Part shown: one piece after another, positions 1 through 5,563 of the stretch
How positions within the stretch are numbered: position 1 is the stretch's first letter
Layout of the letters: every line of letters begins with the position of its first letter
From: Betaproteobacteria bacterium
Lineage (GTDB): Bacteria > Pseudomonadota > Gammaproteobacteria > Burkholderiales > SG8-39
Reading direction: 5' to 3'
Length of the DNA: 6,496 bases
NCBI GenBank assembly: GCA_005882235.1
Contig: VBCT01000244.1
Coordinates: 1-6,496, forward strand
The notes under the pieces: generated by a model
What the model saw: the letters and a program-made list of their open reading frames with translations, nothing else
What the model was told of the DNA's origin: nothing
The model's database searches: none
Translations under genes and position numbers: made by a program

Positions 1-627
1 GATCTTGATGTTGCCGCGGGTGTAGGCGATCAGCTTCCTTTTTTGCAGCGCGCGCGCGGCCATGGTGACACCGACCCGCCGCACTCCGAGCATGTGGCCC
101 AGAAACGCGTGCGTAAGGCGGAATTCGTCCGAGCGAACGCGGTCCCGAGTCATCAGCAGCCAACGGGCAAGGCGCGCCCCCACGACGTGGAAGCGGTTGC
201 AAGCGGCTGTCTGCGTGATCTGGGCCATCAATGCGCGCGTATAGCGGCTGATCTCTTGCTGCAATTGCGGGCTTTTCCGGATTTCGTCTGAGAAGCGCGC
301 CGACTTCATCCTCATCGCCGTTCCGGCTCCCTGCACCAGCGCGCGAACGGGCGAGACGTCCGTTCCCAAGGACAGGGGAACGCCGACCATGCCCTCACGT
401 CCGACCATACCGACTTCCAGGGCCAGATGGCCGTCTACTACCGTCAGCAAGGAGACGAGCGAGTCGCCGGGAAAGTAGACGTGCTGGATCCGCTCCCCCG
501 GTTCGTGCAGGACTTCACCGAAAGTCAACGCCACCGATTCGAGACTCGAGAGCAGGCGCCGATACTGCTTGCGCGGCAAGGCGGCGAGCATGCTGTTCGC
601 GACGGGTGCTCGGCTCGCAGCGCGCAC
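1..627 (-). CDS. Crp/Fnr-family transcriptional regulator, partial (3' end beyond window)
   Basis: Reading the minus strand from 627 to the window edge gives about 209 codons with no stop. The product has an N-terminal cyclic-nucleotide-binding-like beta-barrel (HVYFPGDSLVSLLTVVDG, then EVGMVGREGMVGVPLSLG), a long dimerisation helix and a C-terminal winged helix-turn-helix (LGHMLGVRRVGVTMAARAL, then LIAYTRGNIKI). It is a clear paralogue of the next gene (740-1474), matching it motif by motif (LAALP, HVYFP, AxxTQTAxCNR, MLGVRR-GVT). Only the last 30-40 residues are missing. The start is uncertain: the frame opens at 672, and I chose GTG 627 because it follows a GAAAGAG sequence and lets the N-terminus align with the paralogue (APVANSMLAALP beside TPTQNHLLAALP). 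ATG 591 is the alternative but lacks a ribosome site. No Fe-S cysteine cluster is visible in the N-terminus, so it is not a classical Fnr. Ligand and targets are unknown. Confidence 0.85.
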   Translation of the reverse strand, partial: MRAASRAPVANSMLAALPRKQYRRLLSSLESVALTFGEVLHEPGERIQHVYFPGDSLVSLLTVVDGHLALEVGMVGREGMVGVPLSLGTDVSPVRALVQGAGTAMRMKSARFSDEIRKSPQLQQEISRYTRALMAQITQTAACNRFHVVGARLARWLLMTRDRVRSDEFRLTHAFLGHMLGVRRVGVTMAARALQKRKLIAYTRGNIKI

Positions 628-696
628 GGGACTCTTTCGTTCGCCCCACCAGGGCACAGACAGGCGGCGACACTAGCATGCACAACGAAGGCCGTA

Positions 697-712
697 TGTA
701 CGCCAGCACACG
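697..712. promoter_or_regulatory. Degenerate copy of the TGTGCG-N4-CGCACA palindrome
   Basis: In the 112-bp gap between the two regulators the sequence TGTACG-CCAG-CACACG matches the palindrome seen at four other places in the window in 9 of 12 fixed positions. Read toward the regulator that starts at 627, a -41.5 placement would predict a -10 box at 675-670, which is TAGTGT (a poor match), and transcription from about 663. It could be a weak control site for the downstream regulator. It is not convincing on its own; the rest of the gap shows nothing else I can name. Confidence 0.25.
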
Positions 713-739
713 GAGGCGGCGACACCGGTGCTGAACGTA

Positions 740-1474
740 CTATCGGGCTTCTTCCCCTTGGGGAAGCAAGCGATCGGACTCCCGCTTGACTACCGCGTAG
801 CACTCGCACACGCGCTCTTCCAGCTTCGGCCGGTCGACCACCTTGATATGACCGCGATTGTATTGAATCAATCCCGCCGTTTGCAGCTTCCCAGCGGCCT
901 CCGTAACGCCCTCGCGGCGCACTCCCAGCATGTTCGCGATCAGTTCCTGGGTCATGTCGAGCTCGCTCGATGGCAGCCGGTCCAGGCTCAACAGCAGCCA
1001 GCGGCACAGTTGCTGCTCAACGGAATGGTGCCGATTGCATACGGCCGTCTGCGCCATCTGCGTGATCAGCGCCTGGGTGTAGCGCAGCAGCAGATGCTGC
1101 AACGGGCCGTTGCGCTCGAATTCCCTTTTCAGGATTTTCGACGGAAGCCGGTACGCGTCGCCGGCGCTTTGCACCACGGCCCGGCTCGACGTGGATTCCC
1201 CGCCCATGAAAAGCGCGACGCCGACCAGGCCCTCGTGTCCCACGACCGCGATTTCCGCCGATGCACCGTCTTCCAAGACGTAGAGGAGCGAAACGATGCA
1301 GTTGGTGGGGAAATACACGTGGTCCAATTTACCGCCGGACTCGTAGACAGCCATGCCGAGCGGAAGCGACACGAGTTCCAGGTCTGGCCGCAGGCCCTCG
1401 TAATCCGCCTCGGGCAACGCGGCAAGAAGATGATTTTGAGTGGGGGTAGCGGATGCGGCGAGATTCTCACTCAT
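740..1474 (-). CDS. Crp/Fnr-family transcriptional regulator
   Basis: A complete 244-residue DNA-binding regulator of the Crp/Fnr superfamily. Residues 15-115 form the cyclic-nucleotide-binding-like domain (LLAALP, DHVYFPTNCIVSLL, EIAVVGHEGLVGVALFMGG), about 120-150 the dimerisation helix, and 155-215 the winged helix-turn-helix. The recognition helix is LGVRREGVTEAAGKLQ, where R187/E188 sit where Crp has the base-contacting R180/E181. The start is ATG 1474, preceded by GGAGGAG at ideal spacing; a TTG at 1486 in frame would place the ribosome site inside the gene. A Crp-like Arg-Glu pair is compatible with reading a TGTG-type half-site, making this the best local candidate to bind the TGTGCG-N4-CGCACA palindromes, one of which lies 79 bp upstream of its own start. 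That link is inference. The sensed signal is unknown; there is no N-terminal Cys cluster for an Fe-S centre. Confidence 0.93.
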   Translation of the reverse strand: MSENLAASATPTQNHLLAALPEADYEGLRPDLELVSLPLGMAVYESGGKLDHVYFPTNCIVSLLYVLEDGASAEIAVVGHEGLVGVALFMGGESTSSRAVVQSAGDAYRLPSKILKREFERNGPLQHLLLRYTQALITQMAQTAVCNRHHSVEQQLCRWLLLSLDRLPSSELDMTQELIANMLGVRREGVTEAAGKLQTAGLIQYNRGHIKVVDRPKLEERVCECYAVVKRESDRLLPQGEEAR

Positions 1475-1552
1475 GGTCTCCTCCAATCAAGACCGCTGCA
1501 AAAAGCTAGGTTCCCCTTTCCTCCTGGCAGACCCCCCATAGTACGCCTTTTA

Positions 1553-1568
1553 TGTGCGTTATCGTACA
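1553..1568. promoter_or_regulatory. Palindromic activator-type site A, upstream of the Crp/Fnr gene
   Basis: TGTGCG-TTAT-CGTACA: the palindrome shared with sites B, C and D, with one change in the right half. It lies 79 bp upstream of the minus-strand regulator start at 1474. On that strand a TACTAT box at about 1542-1537 would put the site in the -25 region, which would suit negative autoregulation. On the plus strand no -10 box is found at the spacing used by B, C and D (1590-1595 reads TCGTTG). The site is exactly 131 bp from site B, the same distance as between C and D. Its orientation and target are unsettled. Confidence 0.55.
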
Positions 1569-1683
1569 GACTGGTCCTCTACACAGCTGTCGTTGTTCGG
1601 TGTCATTGTGCATCGCGCCAGCGCCGGAAGCGGGCCGGCATTATGAGGAAAAAGGCCGGTACGAGGCGAAAACCCTCGCGTTC

Positions 1684-1732
1684 TGTGCGCTGGCGCACAG
1701 AACCCTTCGAGGGGACGGAGATAATCGGCTCC
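1684..1732 (+). promoter_or_regulatory. Class II activator-type promoter of the PAS gene (site B and -10)
   Basis: A perfect inverted repeat, TTCTGTGCG-CTGG-CGCACAGAA, spans 1681-1702 (core 1684-1699). It is followed by the -10 box GATAAT at 1720-1725, five of six consensus bases, giving a start near 1732. The palindrome centre is then at about -40.5, the position known for class II Crp/Fnr activation, where the activator overlaps the -35 region; accordingly no TTGACA-like -35 box is seen. The predicted leader is about 15 nt and already contains AGGAGG at 1736-1741 for the PAS gene start at 1747. The same layout recurs at sites C and D. The binding protein is inferred, not shown. Confidence 0.68.
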
Positions 1733-1746
1733 GACAGGAGGTTGCA

Positions 1747-2187
1747 ATGAACGGCACCCGCTTCCTATCTCGCCTCACCAGCCCCATGCGCGGCAAGCGC
1801 AGGCTCGCCTCCGACCCGGCGCCCGTTTTGCTGGGCCTCGCCAGTTTCGACGGCAAGCTGAAATTTCTCAACCCGGCGTGGGAGAAAATCCTCGGATACC
1901 CCGCGCAGGAGCTGCTCGACCGGCCTCTGCGCGAGCTGATGCAGCGTGGGCAGGCCGCCGTCGCGTTGGTGGAGCGGCTCCTGACCGAGGACGACTTCGA
2001 GCCATTGGAATTCGGCTTGCGCTGCCAGGACGGGACATTCAGATGGTTCTTATGGCACCGGCGGTTCGATTCGGAGCACCAGGCGATCTTCATTGCTGGG
2101 TACGACATCACCGGGCAGAAGACCCGGAAGATCACATCATTACTACGGTTCTTTGAACGACCCAAAAGGGCTGACGCCGCGGTTTGA
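1747..2187 (+). CDS. Stand-alone PAS-domain protein
   Basis: A 146-residue protein consisting of a basic N-terminus (about residues 1-22), one PAS domain (about 25-123) and a short basic tail. PAS signatures are ASFDGKLKFLNPAWEKILGY at the front, the RCQDGTFRWFLWH strand pair in the second half, and the closing IFIAGYDITGQK that normally leads into a coiled coil. Here no kinase, GGDEF or DNA-binding output follows; the protein ends after RPKRADAAV. PAS domains bind small ligands or cofactors or mediate protein contacts, so it may be a sensor or adaptor acting through a partner; no cofactor can be assigned from sequence. The start is ATG 1747, five bases after AGGAGG (1736-1741); the frame stays open upstream, but through the promoter palindrome. 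It is probably co-controlled with the small RNAs downstream, as its promoter has the same palindrome and spacing. No clear intrinsic terminator follows. Confidence 0.83.
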   Translation: MNGTRFLSRLTSPMRGKRRLASDPAPVLLGLASFDGKLKFLNPAWEKILGYPAQELLDRPLRELMQRGQAAVALVERLLTEDDFEPLEFGLRCQDGTFRWFLWHRRFDSEHQAIFIAGYDITGQKTRKITSLLRFFERPKRADAAV

Positions 2188-2231
2188 ATTCCGTCAAGGA
2201 CCGTGGCCTGAACGGCCTATGACGCGTGCAT

Positions 2232-2245
2232 AAATATTAATATTT
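2232..2245. repeat. AT-only perfect palindrome upstream of the first small RNA promoter
   Basis: Fourteen bases, AAATATTAATATTT, read identically on both strands and contain no G or C, in an otherwise very GC-rich region. They end five bases before site C. Their position directly upstream of a class II activator site suggests an UP-element-like contact for the RNA polymerase alpha subunit or a nucleoid-protein site. The second small RNA promoter has no such block, only the T-run of the previous terminator. The palindrome is seen directly; function is inference. Confidence 0.45.
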
Positions 2246-2250
2246 CTTTA

Positions 2251-2299
2251 TGTGCGCGACCGCACAGAACGTCCTCGGATAGAAGGGGATGATCGAAAC
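2251..2299 (+). promoter_or_regulatory. Class II activator-type promoter of small RNA 1 (site C and -10)
   Basis: TGTGCG-CGAC-CGCACA at 2251-2266 is a perfect palindrome. The -10 box GATGAT lies at 2288-2293, so the start is predicted at 2300, a G opening GGGTGT, with the palindrome centre at exactly -41.5. The block between site and -10 (GTCCTCGGA, then AGA and GGG) is conserved in the second copy. There is no -35 consensus, as expected for a promoter dependent on a Crp/Fnr-type activator. Confidence 0.68.
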
Positions 2300-2376
2300 G
2301 GGTGTATATCGCCTCCCTGATAGACACTCGAAGTCCCTGGCCCGGAAAACGGCAATCCCGTTCCGGGCTTTTTTTT
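2300..2376 (+). ncRNA. Predicted small RNA 1 (about 77 nt), unknown family
   Basis: From the predicted start at 2300 to the end of the T-run at 2376 the transcript has two structured parts. The 5' hairpin (2300-2329) pairs GGGUGU (2300-2305) with ACACUC (2324-2329) and UAUC (2307-2310) with GAUA (2319-2322), with one A-G mismatch; its 8-nt loop, 2311-2318, is GCCUCCCU. A single-stranded linker, GAAGUCCCUG, follows, then the terminator hairpin. The pyrimidine-rich loop contains CCUCC, complementary to the GGAGG core of Shine-Dalgarno sequences, as known for anti-SD-type trans-acting RNAs such as the cuckoo RNAs of Alphaproteobacteria and the sibling NmsR/RcoF RNAs of Neisseria. Expression would depend on the Crp/Fnr-type activator of site C. 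I do not recognise it as a named RNA. The terminator ends five bases before the next activator site, so each RNA is its own unit. Confidence 0.72.
2340..2376 (+). terminator. Intrinsic terminator of small RNA 1
   Basis: GCCCGG (2340-2345) pairs with CCGGGC (2363-2368); inside it, after a two-A bulge, AACGG pairs with CCGTT around the loop CAATC. Eight T follow at 2369-2376. GC stem plus uninterrupted T-run makes this a textbook Rho-independent terminator, and the U-tail would also suit Hfq binding. Confidence 0.9.
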
Positions 2377-2381
2377 ATGTG

Positions 2382-2430
2382 TGTGCGCAAACGCACAGAG
2401 CGCCTCGGAGCAGAGGGGGATGATGGCGCC
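2382..2430 (+). promoter_or_regulatory. Class II activator-type promoter of small RNA 2 (site D and -10)
   Basis: TGTGCG-CAAA-CGCACA at 2382-2397 is a perfect palindrome. The -10 box GATGAT lies at 2419-2424, which predicts a start at 2431, again with the palindrome centre at exactly -41.5 and the transcript opening with GGGTGT. The layout duplicates that of site C. No -35 consensus is present. Confidence 0.68.
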
Positions 2431-2518
2431 GGGTGTAGACGGGTGTTTATATCTACCTTTCTATAAGCACCCGAAGTACCTGGCCCGGCGGCAGTAAATC
2501 CCGTCCGGGCCTTTTTTT
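2431..2518 (+). ncRNA. Predicted small RNA 2 (about 88 nt), sibling of small RNA 1
   Basis: The predicted transcript has a 10-nt 5' extension GGGUGUAGAC, an 11-bp hairpin pairing 2441-2451 (GGGUGUUUAUA) with 2462-2472 (UAUAAGCACCC), a 10-nt loop UCUACCUUUC (2452-2461), the linker GAAGUACCUG shared with RNA 1 except for one base, and the terminator hairpin. Relative to RNA 1, one stem pair changes from C-G to A-U, the A-G mismatch becomes U-A, and two pairs switch between Watson-Crick and G-U, so the structure is kept while the sequence changes. The loop is still pyrimidine-rich but differs, suggesting a different or overlapping target set. The 5' extension repeats the 5' stem arm and could pair with the same 3' arm, allowing an alternative fold. 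No family assignment can be made. Confidence 0.72.
2482..2518 (+). terminator. Intrinsic terminator of small RNA 2
   Basis: GGCCCGG (2482-2488) pairs with CCGGGCC (2505-2511), extended by an inner CGG/CCG pairing with one bulged base, followed by seven T at 2512-2518. It lies 34 bp from the end of the convergent MaoC gene and would stop plus-strand transcription before that gene. There is no T-run on the minus side, so it is one-directional. Confidence 0.9.
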
Positions 2519-2552
2519 CGGCCGCCGCCGGCGGAGTTCCGGAACCATAAGC

Positions 2553-3002
2553 TCATGCAGGCCGCCGCGGGACGACGAGATTGCCGATGGAGACCTGTAC
2601 CGGCTCACCGTTCTGATTCTTCGTCGTCGTCCTCACCTTGATCAATCCCTGCTCCGGACGGGACTTGGAAGGCCGCACTTCGAGAATTTCGCTCTCAAGG
2701 TAGAGCTCGTCCCCGGGCCGCACCGGCCGCGGCCAGCGGAACTCGTCGAACCCCGCGCCGATGATTCCGCCCGCGGGCTTCAACTCGCTCTCCACCAGTA
2801 GCCGCATGGTCATCGCGGCGGTGTGCCAGCCGCTCGCCGCCAACCCGCCGAAAATCGAGCCGCGCGCGGCCTCTTCGTCGAGATGGAAGGGCTGCGGGTC
2901 GAATTCGGCGGCGAAGGTCTTGATCCGTTCCTTTTCGACGCGCAGGCGTCCCGAGCCGAACGTCTGCCCTGCCGCGAAGTCCTCGAGATATCGTTCGGTC
3001 AT
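2553..3002 (-). CDS. MaoC-type hotdog-fold hydratase (enoyl-CoA hydratase-like)
   Basis: A 149-residue single hotdog-fold protein of the MaoC/R-specific enoyl-CoA hydratase group, acting on CoA-thioesters in the cytoplasm; the exact substrate cannot be told. The hydratase motif is at residues 34-42, FDPQPFHLD, with the likely catalytic Asp35 and His40 as in PhaJ-type enzymes, followed by GGLAASGWHT at about 53-62. The later RPGDELYLESEI stretch is the usual second-half strand of the family. The start is ATG 3002, giving MTERYLEDFAAGQTF, the normal N-terminus of this family; a GGGAG sequence lies about nine bases upstream. The open frame continues upstream to 3278, but that part has no domain features. 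It follows groES, groEL and a small membrane protein on the same strand. The ATG overlaps the TGA of the frame-0 reading of that upstream gene (ATGA), but the true end of that gene is probably at 3070. Confidence 0.9.
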   Translation of the reverse strand: MTERYLEDFAAGQTFGSGRLRVEKERIKTFAAEFDPQPFHLDEEAARGSIFGGLAASGWHTAAMTMRLLVESELKPAGGIIGAGFDEFRWPRPVRPGDELYLESEILEVRPSKSRPEQGLIKVRTTTKNQNGEPVQVSIGNLVVPRRPA

Positions 3003-3069
3003 CGCTGCGGGCTCCCGGGTTGACCTACGACGTAGAGGATCCTCAGTCCCGCCGCGGTATGTCTCTCGC

Positions 3070-3340
3070 CTACCTTTGCAGGCTGCAACATGCGCAACTG
3101 CGCCTGAGCGGCTTGAAGAAGTACCAGTTCTCGAAGAACAGCCTTCTGCCCGGCCCAGGCAATTGCGGCCATCCAGGCGAGCGCGATAACGAGTATCGGT
3201 GCGTCCTGGAGGAGCAAGTCGTTCAACAGGTAAAGAAGGAGAAACACCCCAGGGAAGCAACCAAAGAACAGGAGCCAAAGAATCGTGGATCTGCGATTCA
3301 GATCATGCCATGCCGAGTCGAAAGAAACACTGGTAGGCAT
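3070..3340 (-). pseudogene. Small two-helix membrane protein with zinc-knuckle tail, probably frameshifted
   Basis: From ATG 3340 the frame encodes FDSAWHDLNRRSTILWLLFF and two hydrophobic segments (about residues 19-38 and 44-62, the latter APILVIALAWMAAIAWAG). It resembles a small betaproteobacterial membrane protein family that I recall as ending in a CPxCG...CxxCG zinc ribbon. After about 3150 the same frame (continuing to 2999) becomes Gln/Leu/Ala-rich with third-position GC of about 57%. In another frame the strand reads RLFFENWYFFKPLRRSCACC, then SLQR and stop at 3070, with third-position GC of about 81%, the aromatic stretch and a CxxC. This fits the family tail position by position. 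The likely history is a frameshift near 3145-3155, possibly with loss of the first CPxCG knuckle, or a sequencing error. If frame 0 is real, the product is a 113-residue protein ending at 2999. It lies 72 bp after groEL. Confidence 0.6.
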
Positions 3341-3376
3341 CCCGTTTTCGCTAGCCGCTGACCATCCCGGCACTTG

Positions 3377-3400
3377 CCAGGCGAGACTGAGCTCGCCTGG
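3377..3400 (-). other. Stem-loop downstream of groEL
   Basis: CCAGGCGAG (3377-3385) and CTCGCCTGG (3392-3400) form a perfect 9-bp stem with a 6-nt loop, 13 bases beyond the groEL stop. On the groEL strand no T-run follows, so it is not a standard intrinsic terminator. It may be a transcript-end stabiliser or a partial terminator limiting read-through into the small membrane protein and MaoC genes. Confidence 0.5.
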
Positions 3401-3412
3401 TCCGGACCGGGC

Positions 3413-5381
<1,969 letters not shown>

Positions 5382-5409
5382 GACATGGCATCCTTAATGT
5401 TCGATTGGT

Positions 5410-5430
5410 GGCCGCTCGCTATTCGCGGCC
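5410..5430 (-). other. Hairpin in the groES leader
   Basis: GGCCGC (5410-5415) and GCGGCC (5425-5430) form a 6-bp all-GC stem with a 9-nt loop. It ends about 15 bases upstream of the groES ribosome site on the transcribed strand. It does not sequester the ribosome site and lacks the UYGCU signature of ROSE thermosensors, so a stabilising or pausing role is as likely as regulation. Confidence 0.4.
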
Positions 5431-5472
5431 AAAGAAGAACCGCCCATCCATCTGACTGCCAGCAAAAGCGGC

Positions 5473-5536
5473 GAGATACTAGCGGTGAGATACTGACTGG
5501 TCGTTTCCAGAAGCAGGTGGTATGATACTGACCGGT
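5473..5536. promoter_or_regulatory. Triple repeat: probable TetR-type operators between groES and tetR
   Basis: Three related copies occur: GAGATACTAGCGGT (5473-5486), GAGATACTGACTGGT (5487-5501) and TGATACTGACCGGT (5523-5536). The first two abut with a 14-bp period. The ACYGGT core is partly palindromic, and the longer form resembles half of the ATACTGACCGGTCAGTAT-type palindromes bound by many TetR regulators. Copies 2 and 3 flank and overlap the predicted tetR promoter, an arrangement that fits autorepression. Copy 1 lies toward groES, so an influence on the chaperonin operon is possible but not shown. Confidence 0.55.
5518..5533 (+). promoter_or_regulatory. Predicted extended -10 promoter of the TetR gene
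   Basis: TG-G-TATGAT at 5518-5526 matches the extended -10 pattern, with five of six bases of the -10 hexamer. The predicted start is near 5533, inside the third operator copy, and no good -35 box is seen. This placement excludes the in-frame ATG at 5522 as a start codon and supports ATG 5564. Confidence 0.5.
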
Positions 5537-5563
5537 AACTCTCCTGTCAATCAAAGATTGAAC

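Larger units (their letters stand above)
2251..2518 (+). repeat. Tandem duplication: two homologous promoter-RNA-terminator units
   Basis: The stretch is two diverged copies of one unit, with palindromes starting at 2251 and 2382 (131 bp apart). Shared blocks in the same order are TGTGCG-N4-CGCACAGA, CCTCGGA, GGGGATGAT, CGGGTGTA, CACYCGAAGTMCCTGGCCCGG (M is A or C), and an intrinsic terminator ending in seven or eight T. Copy 2 carries 10 extra bases (2431-2440) at the RNA 5' end and a loop two bases longer. Conservation is strongest in control elements and in the linker before the terminator, and weakest in the hairpin loop. Confidence 0.8.

Noticed and set aside
525..1007. Minus-strand open frame of 160 codons spanning the gap between the regulators
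   Set aside because: It overlaps both regulators in another frame and encodes a low-complexity Ser/Arg/Pro-rich product.
1635..1678. Stem-loops CCGGC/GCCGG (1635-1659) and CGAGG/CCTCG (1662-1678) as terminators
   Set aside because: Short stems with a long loop or no adjacent T-run on the relevant strand; not supported as terminators.
728..1750. Long plus-strand open frame of 340 codons opposite the Crp/Fnr gene
   Set aside because: It is the antisense shadow of the regulator at 740-1474; its translation has no domain features and no ribosome site.
2289..2495. Possible short peptides instead of small RNAs: ATG 2289 (MIETGVYRLPDRHSKSLARK, continuing) and ATG 2420 (MMAPGVDGCLYLPFYKHP, then KYLARRQ). 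The copies keep the same reading frame and share GV, Y-LP, H-K-LAR.
   Set aside because: The ATGs lie inside the conserved -10 box, so the predicted transcripts start after them. The purine run directly abuts the ATG, too close for a ribosome site. The peptides differ greatly in length (44 and 25), and the first reads through its own terminator. The PAS promoter keeps the -10 box without an ATG. Kept as the main alternative to test.
5382..5563. CIRCE element or ROSE thermosensor upstream of groES
   Set aside because: I looked for the TTAGCACTC/GAGTGCTAA inverted repeat and for a UYGCU-type anti-ribosome-site stem; neither is present.
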